Below the pieces are notes generated by a model. That model searched no databases. It was not told where the DNA came from and saw nothing but the letters and a program-made list of their open reading frames with translations. This document shows positions 24,477 through 33,108 of a stretch of DNA of 42,890 bases, in pieces. Origin of the DNA: an uncultured Gammaproteobacteria bacterium (GTDB lineage: Bacteria; Pseudomonadota; Gammaproteobacteria; DRLM01); assembly GCA_947259075.1 (NCBI GenBank), contig CAMYKQ010000044.1:1-42890 (forward strand), written 5' to 3'. Each line of letters starts with the position of its first letter. Within the stretch, counting starts at the first letter, position 1. The position numbers and the translations under genes were made by a program.

Positions 24477-24512
24477 GCCCCCTCTCCCTCCGGGAGAGGG
24501 CTGGGGTGAGGG
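24477..24512 (+). repeat. CCCTCTCCC/GGGAGAGGG palindromic repeat, copy 2
   Basis: Nearly identical to copy 1 (GCCCCCTCTCCCTCCGGG, then AGAGGGCTGGGG and TGAGGG), differing at one base in the tail. Same orientation, 224 bases away. Confidence 0.8.
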
Positions 24513-24776
24513 AATCCAAACAACAGCTTCGCACCCTCATCCCGCACTTTGCCCTTTATGAGTAGCCATCCGCCGTTTACATTTGCACCCAGCAATTGAG
24601 GCTCACTTCATAGCATGGTAAGCGTCCATCACCTAATCGCGCGAAATTGACTCATCCCCTCTTGCGGGCTTGCAATGGAGTTACAAACTCAAAACCCTTC
24701 GCCACACTCGCTAAAAGAATACAGCGCGTCATCAGGCATTTTTCCACGTATGCCTCGCCAGGGAAACCCACGCCGC

Positions 24777-24806
24777 AAAAAAAAAACGGGCGCCCGAAGA
24801 CGCCCG
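24777..24806 (-). terminator. Intrinsic terminator after the ComEA-like gene
   Basis: On the minus strand CGGGCGTC-TTCG-GGCGCCCG makes an 8-bp stem (one G-T pair) closed by a cUUCGg tetraloop and followed by ten T residues. It starts 33 bases after the ComEA-like stop codon. It separates the ihfB-pyrF-comEA group from the polysaccharide locus. Confidence 0.95.
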
Positions 24807-24838
24807 AATCAATTTCAAACAACAAGCATTTCAAGGAA

Positions 24839-25120
24839 TCAACGCGCGGGCTTGACCTCACCCACCGTAATCACCTCGCGATTCATCGCGACGAGCTTTT
24901 CGCCTATCCCGCTCACCTCCGCCAACTGCTCGGCGGACTTGAACGGCCCGTGTTGCTTACGGTAGGCAATGATGGCCTCCGCCTTGGCGGGACCCACACC
25001 CTTGAGTATCTTCATCAGCGTATCAGCATCAGCGGTGTTGATATTCACGGATTCACCCGCCGTGGCCAGCGCGGCACAGCTCAACAAAACAGCAAACAGA
25101 ATGTTCTTGATGAACTTCAT
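24839..25120 (-). CDS. comEA: ComEA family helix-hairpin-helix DNA-binding protein
   Basis: A 93-residue secreted protein. A signal peptide (MKFIKN, hydrophobic core, ATA before GESV) is followed directly by two helix-hairpin-helix motifs: VNINTADADTLMKILKGVGP and AEQLAEVSGIGEKLV. This minimal form matches the periplasmic ComEA-like proteins that bind incoming DNA during natural transformation; by itself it does not prove competence. GGAG about ten bases before the ATG at 25120 supports the start. The leader contains a 6-bp inverted repeat (TTCCAA at 25132-25137 with TTGGAA at 25151-25156) that covers part of the ribosome site. It is last before the terminator at 24777. Confidence 0.92.
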   Translation of the reverse strand: MKFIKNILFAVLLSCAALATAGESVNINTADADTLMKILKGVGPAKAEAIIAYRKQHGPFKSAEQLAEVSGIGEKLVAMNREVITVGEVKPAR

Positions 25121-25184
25121 TCCGAGTCTCCTTCCAATTTACATTTGGTGTTGGAAGCATTTTTTAGAGACAACCGCGGAACTA

Positions 25185-25316
25185 CTATCTCCTCCCTGGC
25201 GGCACATTGCATACCACCGTCGCGCAGGTTAGCAGCTCGTTGAGGGGGTCGCAATTGCTCACGCAATAGACCTGGTTTGGCGCATAGCCATCAGGGGAAA
25301 GCATTACTCCAGCCAC
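25185..25316 (-). CDS. Possible short cysteine-rich ORF between pyrF and comEA
   Basis: A 43-residue frame from GTG 25316 (or 39 residues from ATG 25304), ending at TAG 25185. The frame is open further upstream and there reads as a hydrophobic stretch (FHLLAIAVLGSVAGVML) without a start codon. Downstream it has SPDGYAPNQVYCVSNCDP and four cysteines in total. It looks like a secreted peptide or the remnant of one. No ribosome site is convincing and no family is recognised. Confidence 0.2.
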   Translation of the reverse strand: MAGVMLSPDGYAPNQVYCVSNCDPLNELLTCATVVCNVPPGRR

Positions 25317-25402
25317 GGAGCCAAGAACAGCGATTGCTAATAGATGAAATGCGCAAGCCTGACCTCAGGCCGCTCCTCACGCAGCAGCAAACACGGTTTA
25401 TC

Positions 25403-26107
25403 TCAAGCCAGTTCCGCAATAATGGCCTGCAAGACGGCGCTGGGCTCGGGTGCTTGGGTGATCGGCCGGCCGATCACTAAATAATCCGCGCCGGCACGCA
25501 TGGCCTCGGCCGGCGTCATGCTGCGTTTTTGATCGTTCAACGCGGCGCCGCCGGGACGAATACCCGGCGTCACCAATTGAAAGCGCGGGCCGAAACGCGC
25601 GCGCAAGGAACGCGCCTCCTGCGCCGAACACACCACCCCGTCCAAGCCAGCCTGCTGCGCCAAGGCGGCCAAGCGGCTGACATTATCAGCCACGCTGCCA
25701 CTCAGTCCGATCTCGTGTAATTCGGTTTCATCGAGGCTGGTGAGCACGGTCACCGCGATCAACAGCGGCGGCCGTGGCACATCGGCCAAGGCGGCGCGCG
25801 CCGCCGCTAACATCTTGCGGCCACCCAGGGCATGGACATTGACCATCCACACCCCCAACTCCGCCGCGGCCTTCACCGCTTGCGCCACGGTATTGGGAAT
25901 ATCGTGAAATTTCATGTCGAGAAACACGTCGAAACCACGGCTGGCCAATTGCCGTACCAGCTCGGGCCCGCCACGGGTGAACAATTCCTTACCGACCTTC
26001 ACGCGGCAGTGCCGCGGGTCCAATTGCGCGGCCATGGCCAAGGCCTGCGCCGCTTCGGGGTAATCCAGCGCGACGATAATCCGCGGACCTGAGCTTGTGC
26101 TCGTCAT
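25403..26107 (-). CDS. pyrF: Orotidine 5'-phosphate decarboxylase
   Basis: A 234-residue TIM-barrel enzyme that converts OMP to UMP, the last step of UMP synthesis, in the cytoplasm. Family motifs are in order: [39 protein letters not shown] (the catalytic Asp-Lys-Asp array), VTPGIRPGG and [14 protein letters not shown] (phosphate site). I use ATG 26107, two bases after the lapB stop. A longer frame to 26212 would overlap lapB by about 100 bases and adds sequence unlike PyrF. Overlapping context with lapB matches gammaproteobacterial order lapA-lapB-pyrF. Confidence 0.97.
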   Translation of the reverse strand: MTSTSSGPRIIVALDYPEAAQALAMAAQLDPRHCRVKVGKELFTRGGPELVRQLASRGFDVFLDMKFHDIPNTVAQAVKAAAELGVWMVNVHALGGRKMLAAARAALADVPRPPLLIAVTVLTSLDETELHEIGLSGSVADNVSRLAALAQQAGLDGVVCSAQEARSLRARFGPRFQLVTPGIRPGGAALNDQKRSMTPAEAMRAGADYLVIGRPITQAPEPSAVLQAIIAELA

Positions 26108-26109
26108 CA

Positions 26110-27270
26110 CTACTCTCCCTCGATCCCGGTGATGGGTTTCACCGTATTCCAACATTTGCAACCCGGACAACGCCAGTGCAAAGTCTTGCCCGCAAAACCG
26201 CAGCGCAGACATTGATACACCGGCTTTTCCTCCAATACTTCATCCAGCGTGGCGCGGACGAGGCGTAATTTTTCAGCGGCGGCGCCCTCATCGTCCGGCG
26301 CCATATCGATGATGTGGGCCAAACCGCGTAACGACGGGCGCTGCTTTAATTGCCCGGCGAGAAACGCCAGCGCCGCCGCCTCGCCGCGCGATTGCAGCAC
26401 CAAATCGGTGAGCGACAATAAAGCCGTCACGCCGCCGTGCCGCGCCGAGACCTCTTCCAAGTATGCGAACAAGTCTTTGTTGTCGCCGCGGGAACGATAA
26501 CACGCCGCCAAGGGCGCGATCACCTCGGACAAATAGGCGGGATCTTGCTGCTCTATTTGCTGGTAAGCACGGATCGCGCCGGTGCAATCGCCGTCCGCCG
26601 CCGCCAGCTCACCACGCAGCATGCTGGCACGCACGCAGCGTTCGTCGGCCGCCAGCGCCTTTTTGAGTAACTCCACTGCCTGGTGTTGATCGCCTTGCTC
26701 GCGCAGCTGTTCGGCCTGCTCGCAATAAAACTGCGCGATCACATTATCCATCGGCTGCCCCGTCACCTTTTGCAAACGGCGGGTAACTTCGATCGCCTGC
26801 TCCCATTCTTTTTCTTGTTGATAGACGTCGCTCAACAAGGCCAGCGCGCGCGGCAAATGACTCTCCGTCTCGATCAATTCGCGGCACAAGCCCTCGGCGC
26901 GATCAAGCAAACCGGCACGGGTGTAGTCCAGCGCCAATTCCAGCAGCGCCTGAGAGCGGTGACTTTTATTGAGACTGGGGCGGGCGATGAGATTTTGATG
27001 AATGCGAATGGCGCGGTCCACTTCACCACGCTGGCGGAAAAGATTGCCTAATGCGAGATGAATCTCCACCGTATCGCTGTCCACTTCCAGCATGCGGACG
27101 AAACATTCGATGGCCTTGTCGGGCTGTTCATTGAGGAGATAGTTGAGACCGGTGAAATAATCACGGGACAAGGATGGCGCGGCCGCGGCGCTGCGTTTGG
27201 CCTCGCGCTTGGCAAGGATCCACCCCGATGCGGCCGCTACAGGCAGTAACAGCCACAACACTTCATTCAT
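26110..27270 (-). CDS. lapB: Lipopolysaccharide assembly protein B (LapB/YciM)
   Basis: A 386-residue inner-membrane protein that, in E. coli, tunes LPS synthesis by directing LpxC to FtsH. An N-terminal transmembrane helix ([19 protein letters not shown]) is followed by TPR repeats. [20 protein letters not shown] and [16 protein letters not shown] are two clear units. The C-terminal rubredoxin-like metal site is YQCLRCGF and [10 protein letters not shown] (residues about 353-375). Length matches E. coli LapB (389). It lies two bases after lapA and two before pyrF, so they form an operon. Confidence 0.96.
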   Translation of the reverse strand: MNEVLWLLLPVAAASGWILAKREAKRSAAAAPSLSRDYFTGLNYLLNEQPDKAIECFVRMLEVDSDTVEIHLALGNLFRQRGEVDRAIRIHQNLIARPSLNKSHRSQALLELALDYTRAGLLDRAEGLCRELIETESHLPRALALLSDVYQQEKEWEQAIEVTRRLQKVTGQPMDNVIAQFYCEQAEQLREQGDQHQAVELLKKALAADERCVRASMLRGELAAADGDCTGAIRAYQQIEQQDPAYLSEVIAPLAACYRSRGDNKDLFAYLEEVSARHGGVTALLSLTDLVLQSRGEAAALAFLAGQLKQRPSLRGLAHIIDMAPDDEGAAAEKLRLVRATLDEVLEEKPVYQCLRCGFAGKTLHWRCPGCKCWNTVKPITGIEGE

Positions 27271-27272
27271 GG

Positions 27273-27566
27273 CTAGTGTTTATCTTTGAGAGGAAGCGCG
27301 CGCAGATGAGCCAGTTCTTTTTCCGCCACATTGACGTTCTTCCGCAAACCCGATGTCTGGCGCTTGGCCTTAATCACCACGGTCATACTGGCGGCGATTC
27401 CCAGTAAGGCGCCAAATGCCACCGCCAAGGCCACGATGAAGGCCAAAGGAATTTCACGGCTGCCGAAATAATAATTCAGCGGTACCGACTGGGCATTGAG
27501 CAAGGCGAACACCAGCCCCACGAAGCCGACGATGAGATAAATGGCGAATCGAATCAGACGCAGCAT
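27273..27566 (-). CDS. lapA: Lipopolysaccharide assembly protein A (LapA/YciS)
   Basis: A 97-residue inner-membrane protein of the DUF1049 family that acts with LapB in LPS control. Two hydrophobic segments (residues about 4-23 and 41-65) flank the conserved loop NAQSVPLNYYFGSREIPLA. A basic, helical cytoplasmic tail follows. GGGGAGG just before the ATG at 27566 is a strong ribosome site. It ends two bases before the lapB start. Confidence 0.94.
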   Translation of the reverse strand: MLRLIRFAIYLIVGFVGLVFALLNAQSVPLNYYFGSREIPLAFIVALAVAFGALLGIAASMTVVIKAKRQTSGLRKNVNVAEKELAHLRALPLKDKH

Positions 27567-27703
27567 GGTGCCTCCCCTAGGCCCGTACGAATGAGAGATA
27601 TCTTGCCACGGAAAACCGGTGAAAGCGAAAGGAGGGCCGGAAACACATCTCGGCCCTTGCCCTTGAATCCGTCAGCTTGCACACACAAGGTCATGGACCT
27701 TGC

Positions 27704-27988
27704 CTAATTGTTCTCGTTGACGCGCTCACGAAGTTCTTTGCCCGGCTTGAAATGGGGCACGTATTTGCCGGCCAAGGCCACGGCTTCGCCGGTCTTGGGG
27801 TTGCGGCCGATGCGCGGCGGACGGAAGTGCAGACAAAAACTGCCAAAGCCGCGAATCTCGATACGCCCGCCCCCGGAAAGGATCTGGGCCATTTGTTCCG
27901 TTAAGGTCTTTACCGCGAACTCCACATCCTTGGAGGTGAGTTGACTCTGCTTTTGCGAGAGTTTTTCGATCAATTCAGATTTCGTCAT
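27704..27988 (-). CDS. ihfB: Integration host factor subunit beta
   Basis: A 94-residue HU/IHF family DNA-bending protein that pairs with IHF-alpha. The family motif [20 protein letters not shown] (residues about 46-65) and [12 protein letters not shown] near the end are clear; [10 protein letters not shown] is the canonical N-terminus. I use ATG 27988, with GGGGAGG four bases upstream, and not the frame start at 28009, because E. coli IHF-beta has exactly 94 residues. The location between rpsA and lapA is conserved in gammaproteobacteria. Confidence 0.97.
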   Translation of the reverse strand: MTKSELIEKLSQKQSQLTSKDVEFAVKTLTEQMAQILSGGGRIEIRGFGSFCLHFRPPRIGRNPKTGEAVALAGKYVPHFKPGKELRERVNENN

Positions 27989-28054
27989 GATGCCTCCCCG
28001 TGTTCGCATTCAAAATCAAACTCGTTTGCCGCATATCCTTCGCCCGGGAAAACA

Positions 28055-28081
28055 GCCCGGGTCTCATTGCGAGACCCGGGC
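28055..28081 (-). terminator. Intrinsic terminator after rpsA
   Basis: A perfect 11-bp inverted repeat GCCCGGGTCTC / GAGACCCGGGC with a five-base loop begins 11 bases after the rpsA stop codon. On the minus strand it is followed by TGTTTTCC, a short T-rich tract. This should separate rpsA from ihfB. Confidence 0.85.
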
Positions 28082-28091
28082 CTAGGCCATA

Positions 28092-29771
28092 TTAGCCGTT
28101 ATTATTGTTTCCCATTTGCTCCTTGAGCAGATCGCCCAAGGTGGTACCACCACTGTGAGATGAACGGGTGTAACCTTCCAGCACTTCCGCCTCGTCGTCG
28201 CTGTCCTTGGACTTGACGGAGAGGATGATGCTGCGGTTTTTACGATCGACGCCCATGAACTTGGCCTCGACCTTATCACCGACGTTCAAGATCGTACGGG
28301 CATCTTCGACGCGGTCACGCGACAACTCGGAGGCGCGCAAAGTACCTTCCACGCTGTCGGCGAGTTCAATGATCGCGCCCTTGGCGTCGACTTCTTTCAC
28401 TACGCCGGTAACGATGCTGCCCTTGGGATTCTCGGCCACGTAGTTGGACCAGGGATCCTGTTCCAGCTGCTTGACGCCCAGGGAGATGCGCTCGCGTTCG
28501 GAGTCGATGGCCAAGACCACGGCTTCCACTTCGTCGCCCTTCTTATAGTTGCGCACGGCCTCTTCGCCGGGCACGTTCCACGACAAGTCGGACAGGTGCA
28601 GCAGACCGTCGATGCCGCCATCCAAGCCCACGAAGATACCGAAATCGGTAATGGACTTGATGTTGCCGGAGACGCGATCGCCCTTCTTGTGGGTGACGGC
28701 GAATTCATCCCAAGGATTGGACTTGCACTGTTTCATGCCGAGGGAGATACGGCGGCGCTCTTCGTCGATGTCCAAGACCACCACTTCCACCTCGTCGCCC
28801 AGGTGCACGACCTTGGAGGGGTGAATGTTCTTGTTGGTCCAATCCATTTCGGAGACATGCACCAGGCCTTCGACGCCGTCTTCGATCTCGACGAAGCAGC
28901 CGTAATCAGCGATGTTGGTGACCTTGCCGAACATGCGGGTGTTCACCGGGTAACGGCGCGCGATATCGACCCAGGGATCTTCGCCCAATTGCTTCAGGCC
29001 CAGGGACACGCGTTGACGCTCACGGTCGAATTTCAGCACCTTCACATCGATCTCGTCGCCGACATTCACCACCTCGGAAGGCTGTTTGACGCGTTTCCAC
29101 GCCATATCGGTGATGTGCAACAGACCGTCGACGCCGCCCAGATCCACGAAGGCGCCGTAGTCGGTGAGGTTCTTGACGATACCCTTGATGACTTGACCTT
29201 CCTGCAGATTCTCCAGCAGGTTCTCGCGCTCGGCGCCGCTCTCTTGTTCCACCACCGCGCGGCGGGAGACGACGACGTTGTTGCGGCGGCGATCCAATTT
29301 AACAACTTTGAATTCCAGCTCTTTGTTTTCAAGGTAGCTGGGGTCGCGCACGGGACGCACATCCACCAAGGAACCCGGCAGGAAGGCGCGCACATCGTCG
29401 ATCTCGACGGTAAAGCCGCCCTTGACCTTGCCGGTGAGCATGCCCTTGACGGTCTCGCCGGCTTCCAAGGCCTTCTCGAGATAGATCCAGGTGCGGGCGC
29501 GGCGGGCCTTTTCGCGGGACAGACGGGTTTCACCGAAACCGTCTTCCACCATCTCCAGCGCCACTTCAATCTGGTCACCGACGTTGACCACGGTTTCACC
29601 GTTGTCTTCGCGGAACTGCTCGATGGGAATCGCGCTCTCGGATTTCAATCCGGAGCTGACGATGACCATATCGGGGCGGACTTCCACCACGGTGGCGGTG
29701 ACGATGGAACCCGGCCGCATTTTCTGCGCGGCCAGACTTTGTTCAAATAATTCTGCAAAGCTTTCGCTCAT
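28092..29771 (-). CDS. rpsA: 30S ribosomal protein S1
   Basis: A 559-residue protein (E. coli 557) built of six S1 OB-fold domains. It unfolds and holds mRNA on the 30S subunit. The later domains carry the repeated signatures [61 protein letters not shown], spaced about 85-90 residues. The first domain begins near residue 20 ([12 protein letters not shown]). AAGGA lies about ten bases before the ATG at 29771. The gene follows cmk in the classical cmk-rpsA order. Confidence 0.98.
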   Translation of the reverse strand: MSESFAELFEQSLAAQKMRPGSIVTATVVEVRPDMVIVSSGLKSESAIPIEQFREDNGETVVNVGDQIEVALEMVEDGFGETRLSREKARRARTWIYLEKALEAGETVKGMLTGKVKGGFTVEIDDVRAFLPGSLVDVRPVRDPSYLENKELEFKVVKLDRRRNNVVVSRRAVVEQESGAERENLLENLQEGQVIKGIVKNLTDYGAFVDLGGVDGLLHITDMAWKRVKQPSEVVNVGDEIDVKVLKFDRERQRVSLGLKQLGEDPWVDIARRYPVNTRMFGKVTNIADYGCFVEIEDGVEGLVHVSEMDWTNKNIHPSKVVHLGDEVEVVVLDIDEERRRISLGMKQCKSNPWDEFAVTHKKGDRVSGNIKSITDFGIFVGLDGGIDGLLHLSDLSWNVPGEEAVRNYKKGDEVEAVVLAIDSERERISLGVKQLEQDPWSNYVAENPKGSIVTGVVKEVDAKGAIIELADSVEGTLRASELSRDRVEDARTILNVGDKVEAKFMGVDRKNRSIILSVKSKDSDDEAEVLEGYTRSSHSGGTTLGDLLKEQMGNNNNG

Positions 29772-29786
29772 TGATAAACGATCCTT

Positions 29787-29902
29787 GGTTCAGCGGATGC
29801 TGAAACCGGTTATGCCGCAAGGCTGCGGTCTAGTTAAAAACCCGCCTGTTCAGAAACAGAGCGGACCTATAAAACACCAATATTTCTTGGCGATTTTCCA
29901 AG
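29787..29902 (-). promoter_or_regulatory. rpsA leader with three hairpins
   Basis: Between cmk and rpsA the minus-strand leader can fold into three successive stems: CTTGG/CCAAG (29886-29902), CCGCA/TGCGG (29815-29828) and GGTTTCAGC/GCTGAACC with one bulge (29787-29807). The last ends just before the ribosome site. E. coli rpsA is known to be autoregulated through a multi-hairpin leader, so a similar role here is plausible. I did not compute folding energies. Confidence 0.4.
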
Positions 29903-29917
29903 CTCCAGCTTTTGAGT

Positions 29918-30628
29918 TTAGCGTGTTTTACTCGCCACTTCCCGCCACAGCGCCAATATCCGCGTCACCGCGTCATCAATAGTGACACCCGTGGTATCGA
30001 GCACCACGGCATCCTTGGCGGGTTTCAGTGGTGACACGCTGCGCTCGCTGTCGCGGGCATCGCGCGTCGCCAAATCGCTCAAAATGCGCTGTAGATTAGC
30101 ATCCATCCCTTTCTCGTTCAACTGGTTATAACGGCGGCGGGCGCGCTCCTCCCGGCTGGCGGTAAGAAACACCTTCAAACCCGCCTCGGGGAACACCACC
30201 GTGCCCATATCCCGCCCGTCCGCCACCAGGCCCGGCGGCACGCAAAAAGCCTGCTGGCGCTGCAGCAAAGCCTGGCGCACCGCCGGCAGCGCCGCCACTT
30301 GCGAGGCGTCGCGCCCGCATTGCTCGGTGCGCAGGGCATGGGTCACGTCCTCGCCCTCAAGCACGATGCGGCTCTCCACGCCACCGTCCACCCCCTCGAA
30401 CTCCACATCCAAATGGGCGGCCAAGGTTTGCAGCGAAACTTCGTCTTCGAGGGACACGGCGTGATGCCGCGCTGCCAGCGCCACCAAGCGGTACAGGGCC
30501 CCGCTATCGAGAAAATGCCAACCCAGCTTGGCCGCCAGCAAGCGGCTCAGCGTGCCCTTGCCCGAGCCGCTGGGACCGTCGATGGCAATCACCGGGATGC
30601 CGTGTTGTTCACGTCCTTGCTCCGTCAC
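29918..30628 (-). CDS. cmk: Cytidylate kinase
   Basis: A 236-residue P-loop kinase that phosphorylates CMP and d[21 protein letters not shown] (residues about 15-32) is the Walker A region; [20 protein letters not shown] and the lid arginines in [14 protein letters not shown] follow. Length agrees with bacterial Cmk (about 225-230). The start is GTG at 30628; a ribosome site (AGGATGG) is rather far upstream, so a later GTG start is possible. It lies 146 bases before rpsA. Confidence 0.96.
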   Translation of the reverse strand: MTEQGREQHGIPVIAIDGPSGSGKGTLSRLLAAKLGWHFLDSGALYRLVALAARHHAVSLEDEVSLQTLAAHLDVEFEGVDGGVESRIVLEGEDVTHALRTEQCGRDASQVAALPAVRQALLQRQQAFCVPPGLVADGRDMGTVVFPEAGLKVFLTASREERARRRYNQLNEKGMDANLQRILSDLATRDARDSERSVSPLKPAKDAVVLDTTGVTIDDAVTRILALWREVASKTR

Positions 30629-30681
30629 GTCAATTAATCCATCCTGTTACAAATAATCTATATCTAATTGGTAAGGTTAAC

Positions 30682-30711
30682 ATTATAAACCTAGAAATCG
30701 GGTTAAGTCTG
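30682..30711 (-). promoter_or_regulatory. Possible sigma-70 promoter for cmk-rpsA
   Basis: On the minus strand a perfect TATAAT (30682-30687) lies 18 bases after CAGACT (30706-30711), which matches the -35 consensus at three positions. The region is locally AT-rich, unlike its surroundings, and lies just past the aroA stop. Transcription would begin near 30675, about 45 bases before the cmk GTG. Confidence 0.45.
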
Positions 30712-32022
30712 TTGCCGCACCCGCAACCCAGCCCCCTCCGCCAAACTCAGAAAATCGGGGAACGAGGTGCGCACGTTGGCGCAGTCGTCAATCACAACCG
30801 GCCCGCCCGCCCGCAATGCCGCCATGGCAAAGGCCATGGCGATACGGTGGTCACCGCGGCTATTCACCCGGCCGCCGCCGAGCGCGCCACCGTGGATTAT
30901 CATGCCATCCGGGGTGGGCTTGGCGTCGATGCTCAGGGTCAAGAGACCGTCGGCCATCACTTGAATGCGGTCGCTCTCTTTCACGCGCAGCTCTTCGGCG
31001 CCGGTGAGCACGGTCTCGCCTTCGGCGCAGGCGGCGGCGATGAACAAGGCCGGAAACTCGTCGATGGCCAAGGGCACTTGATCCTCGGGGATACGAATGC
31101 CGCGCAAGTGTCTGGCTCGCACCCGGATATCGGCCACGGGCTCGCCGCCCACCTCCCGCTCGTTACTCAGCGTGATCTCCGCGCCCATGGCCCGCAGTAT
31201 ATTAATGACGCCGGTGCGAGTGGGATTCACCCCCACGTGTTCGAGGGTCAAATCGGAGCCCGGCGCGATGGCGGCGCCCACCATGAAAAACGCCGCCGAG
31301 GAGATATCGGCCGGCACGTCAATCTTGCTAGCGCGCAAGCGTCCGCCGCCTTCGACGCAGACGGTGCGGCCTTCGCGCTCCACCCGGTAACCGAAACCCC
31401 GCAACATGCGTTCGGTGTGATCGCGGGTCGGGGCCGGCTCGGTGATGCAGGTCTGCCCCTCGGCGTAGAGGCCCGCCAGCAGCAACGAGGATTTAACTTG
31501 GGCGCTGGCCACGGGCATGAGGTATTCAATGCCGTGCAAATGTTGCTTGCCGCTGATGCGCACGGGCGGCGTGCCGCTGGGGCTGGTGTCGATGACCGCG
31601 CCCATGGTCCGCAAGGGCGCGGCCACCCGTTTCATCGGCCGCCGCGTGAGCGAGGGGTCACCCGTCATCACCACATCAAAAGACTGGCCGGCCATCAAGC
31701 CCGCCAGCAGCCGCATCGAGGTGCCGGAATTACCCATGTACAAATCGCCGGCGGGCGGAGACAAGCCGCGCAGACCCACGCCATAAATCGTCACCCGGCC
31801 GTTGGCGGGGCCGTCGATACGCACCCCCATCGCGCGAAACGCGCCGATGGTGGCCAGACAATCCTCGCCTTCGAGAAAACCGCTGACCTCGGTCACCCCC
31901 TCGGCGAGCGCACCCAGCATAATGGAGCGGTGGGAAATTGATTTGTCGCCGGGCACACGCGCCCTGCCGTGCAAGGCGCCGCCCGGCGCCGCGTGAAACA
32001 CGATGTTCTCATTGCCACTCAT
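30703..32022 (-). CDS. aroA: 3-phosphoshikimate 1-carboxyvinyltransferase (EPSP synthase)
   Basis: A 439-residue enzyme of the shikimate pathway that joins phosphoenolpyruvate to shikimate-3-phosphate. Signatures are PGDKSISHRS (residues about 24-33), MGNSGTSMRLLAGLMAG, TRRPMKRVAAPLRTMGA, PVASAQVKSSLLLAGL, LRVKESDRI and GDHRIAMAFAMAAL. The RPMxRVxxPLR and RDHTERML segments look more like class II enzymes (Bacillus and CP4-like) than the E. coli form. GGA lies seven bases before the ATG. It follows tyrA after 95 bases that hold an 8-bp inverted repeat (32061-32090). Confidence 0.97.
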   Translation of the reverse strand: MSGNENIVFHAAPGGALHGRARVPGDKSISHRSIMLGALAEGVTEVSGFLEGEDCLATIGAFRAMGVRIDGPANGRVTIYGVGLRGLSPPAGDLYMGNSGTSMRLLAGLMAGQSFDVVMTGDPSLTRRPMKRVAAPLRTMGAVIDTSPSGTPPVRISGKQHLHGIEYLMPVASAQVKSSLLLAGLYAEGQTCITEPAPTRDHTERMLRGFGYRVEREGRTVCVEGGGRLRASKIDVPADISSAAFFMVGAAIAPGSDLTLEHVGVNPTRTGVINILRAMGAEITLSNEREVGGEPVADIRVRARHLRGIRIPEDQVPLAIDEFPALFIAAACAEGETVLTGAEELRVKESDRIQVMADGLLTLSIDAKPTPDGMIIHGGALGGGRVNSRGDHRIAMAFAMAALRAGGPVVIDDCANVRTSFPDFLSLAEGAGLRVRQQT

Positions 32023-32060
32023 GGATCAATCCGCCCTTGGAAAAGACTCATTCAATTTCC

Positions 32061-32090
32061 CTTCCCTCGCAATAAAGCCTTTGAGGGAAG
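32061..32090. repeat. 8-bp inverted repeat between tyrA and aroA
   Basis: CTTCCCTC (32061-32068) and GAGGGAAG (32083-32090) are perfect reverse complements, with a 14-base loop. No T-run follows on the minus strand, so it is not an intrinsic terminator. It could be an mRNA processing or stability hairpin. Confidence 0.5.
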
Positions 32091-32117
32091 CGTTAACCGG
32101 CACGCTGCCGCTGGGGT

Positions 32118-32990
32118 TCACTCCAGCCGCTCTTGCCGGCAAAAAAGATCCCGCGCGGTCTTGGCCCGGCTAAACACCTCGGCAACGGCCGCGCCGTCCT
32201 CGCGCTCAATAGCGTCGCGCAGCCCCGCAAGGTCGGCGCTAAACCGGTCCAGCATACTCACCACCGCCTCGCGATTGGCGAGACAGATGTCGCGCCACAT
32301 CGCCGGATCGCTGGAGGCGATGCGGGTGAAGTCACGAAAGCCGCCCGCGGCGTAACGGAATATCTCCGCCTGCTCCTGCATCCGCGCCAAGGTATCGACC
32401 AAGGCATAGGCCAGCACATGGGGCAGATGACTGGTCGCGGCCAGCACCTCGTCGTGATGCGCCACCGCCATGTCCACCACTTCGGCACCGGCCTGTTCCC
32501 ACAGCCAGCGCACGGTGTCATGCGCCGCGCCTTCGGTCTCGGGCAAGGGCGTGAGTATCACCCGGCGCCGCTGGAATAATTCCGCGAATGAGGCCTCGAC
32601 CCCGTTCTTCTCGGTGCCGGCGATGGGGTGGCCCGGCACGAAGCGCGGCGGCACGGTACCGAACACCGCCGCCGCCGCGGCCACGACACTGCCCTTGGCG
32701 CTGCCCACGTCGGTGATGATAGTGCGCGCGTCCACGGCCGGGGCGATGGCGCGCAACACCGGCTCCATCATGCCCAGCGGCACCGCCAGCACCACTACAT
32801 CAGCCCCGGCCACGGCGCGCGCCGGGTCGGTGTCGTAGCGGTCGATTACGCCCAGCTCGACGGCGCGCCGCAATAAAGATTCGTCGCGGCCGCAACCGAT
32901 CACCTCGGCGCAGGCGCCGGCGCGCTTCAGCGCCCGCGCCAGTGATCCGCCGATTAAACCAACACCGATGATGGCTAGCCGCTTAATCAT
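32118..32990 (-). CDS. tyrA: Prephenate dehydrogenase
   Basis: A 290-residue NAD(P)-dependent enzyme of tyrosine synthesis (prephenate to 4-hydroxyphenylpyruvate, or the arogenate equivalent). The dinucleotide-binding motif is GVGLIGGSLARAL (residues 9-21), and later DVGSAKG and GHPIAGTEKNG carry the catalytic His-Ser region. No ACT domain and no chorismate mutase fusion are present. The ATG at 32990 has no ribosome site; a perfect -10 box lies only four bases upstream. Confidence 0.95.
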   Translation of the reverse strand: MIKRLAIIGVGLIGGSLARALKRAGACAEVIGCGRDESLLRRAVELGVIDRYDTDPARAVAGADVVVLAVPLGMMEPVLRAIAPAVDARTIITDVGSAKGSVVAAAAAVFGTVPPRFVPGHPIAGTEKNGVEASFAELFQRRRVILTPLPETEGAAHDTVRWLWEQAGAEVVDMAVAHHDEVLAATSHLPHVLAYALVDTLARMQEQAEIFRYAAGGFRDFTRIASSDPAMWRDICLANREAVVSMLDRFSADLAGLRDAIEREDGAAVAEVFSRAKTARDLFCRQERLE

Positions 32991-32994
32991 AGTG

Positions 32995-33022
32995 ATTATA
33001 TTTCAATGTCTTTAATGGTCTA
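32995..33022 (-). promoter_or_regulatory. Promoter of tyrA, possibly giving a leaderless mRNA
   Basis: On the minus strand TAGACC (33017-33022, four of six consensus bases) is followed after 16 bases by a perfect TATAAT (32995-33000). The tyrA ATG begins four bases after the -10 box. Normal start-site spacing would put +1 at or next to the A of ATG. It sits directly after the DAHP synthase terminator, as expected of an independent unit. Confidence 0.6.
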
Positions 33023-33044
33023 TTTAAAGATCATGTTTACTAAT

Positions 33045-33070
33045 AAAAAAGCGCGCGTGAACCGCGCGCT
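33045..33070 (-). terminator. Intrinsic terminator after the DAHP synthase gene
   Basis: On the minus strand AGCGCGCG-GTTCA-CGCGCGCT makes an 8-bp stem with a five-base loop, followed by TTTTTATTAG. It begins 38 bases after the stop codon of the gene at 33109. It splits the aromatic amino acid cluster into two transcription units. Confidence 0.92.
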
Positions 33071-33108
33071 ACACAAATCAGCTCATCGCTGGCCTGTTGC
33101 CGCCCCGC

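Larger units (their letters stand above)
24153..24838. other. 686-base intergenic region rich in short repeats
   Basis: No gene is supported between the ComEA-like gene and the Wzi-like gene. It contains the ComEA terminator (24777-24806), two copies of a CCCTCTCCCTCCGGGAGAGGG repeat (24253-24289, 24477-24512), a direct repeat pair (24287-24325, 24359-24395) and a possible promoter for the Wzi-like gene (24163-24191). Positions 24513-24776 show nothing I recognise. Confidence 0.65.

Noticed and set aside
27634-27656. Hairpin GGGCCG/CGGCCC between lapA and ihfB as a terminator
   Set aside because: The loop is 11 bases and no T-run follows on the minus strand; lapA may well be co-transcribed with ihfB.
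28596-29750. 384-codon open frame on the plus strand opposite rpsA
   Set aside because: It is the exact antisense of a near-certain rpsA gene, is His- and Asp-rich as expected from reversed GC-rich codons, and has no domain. The same holds for frames opposite aroA (30712-31941), pheA (33848-35128), serA (35264-36532), gyrA (38947-40083) and serC (36923-37798).
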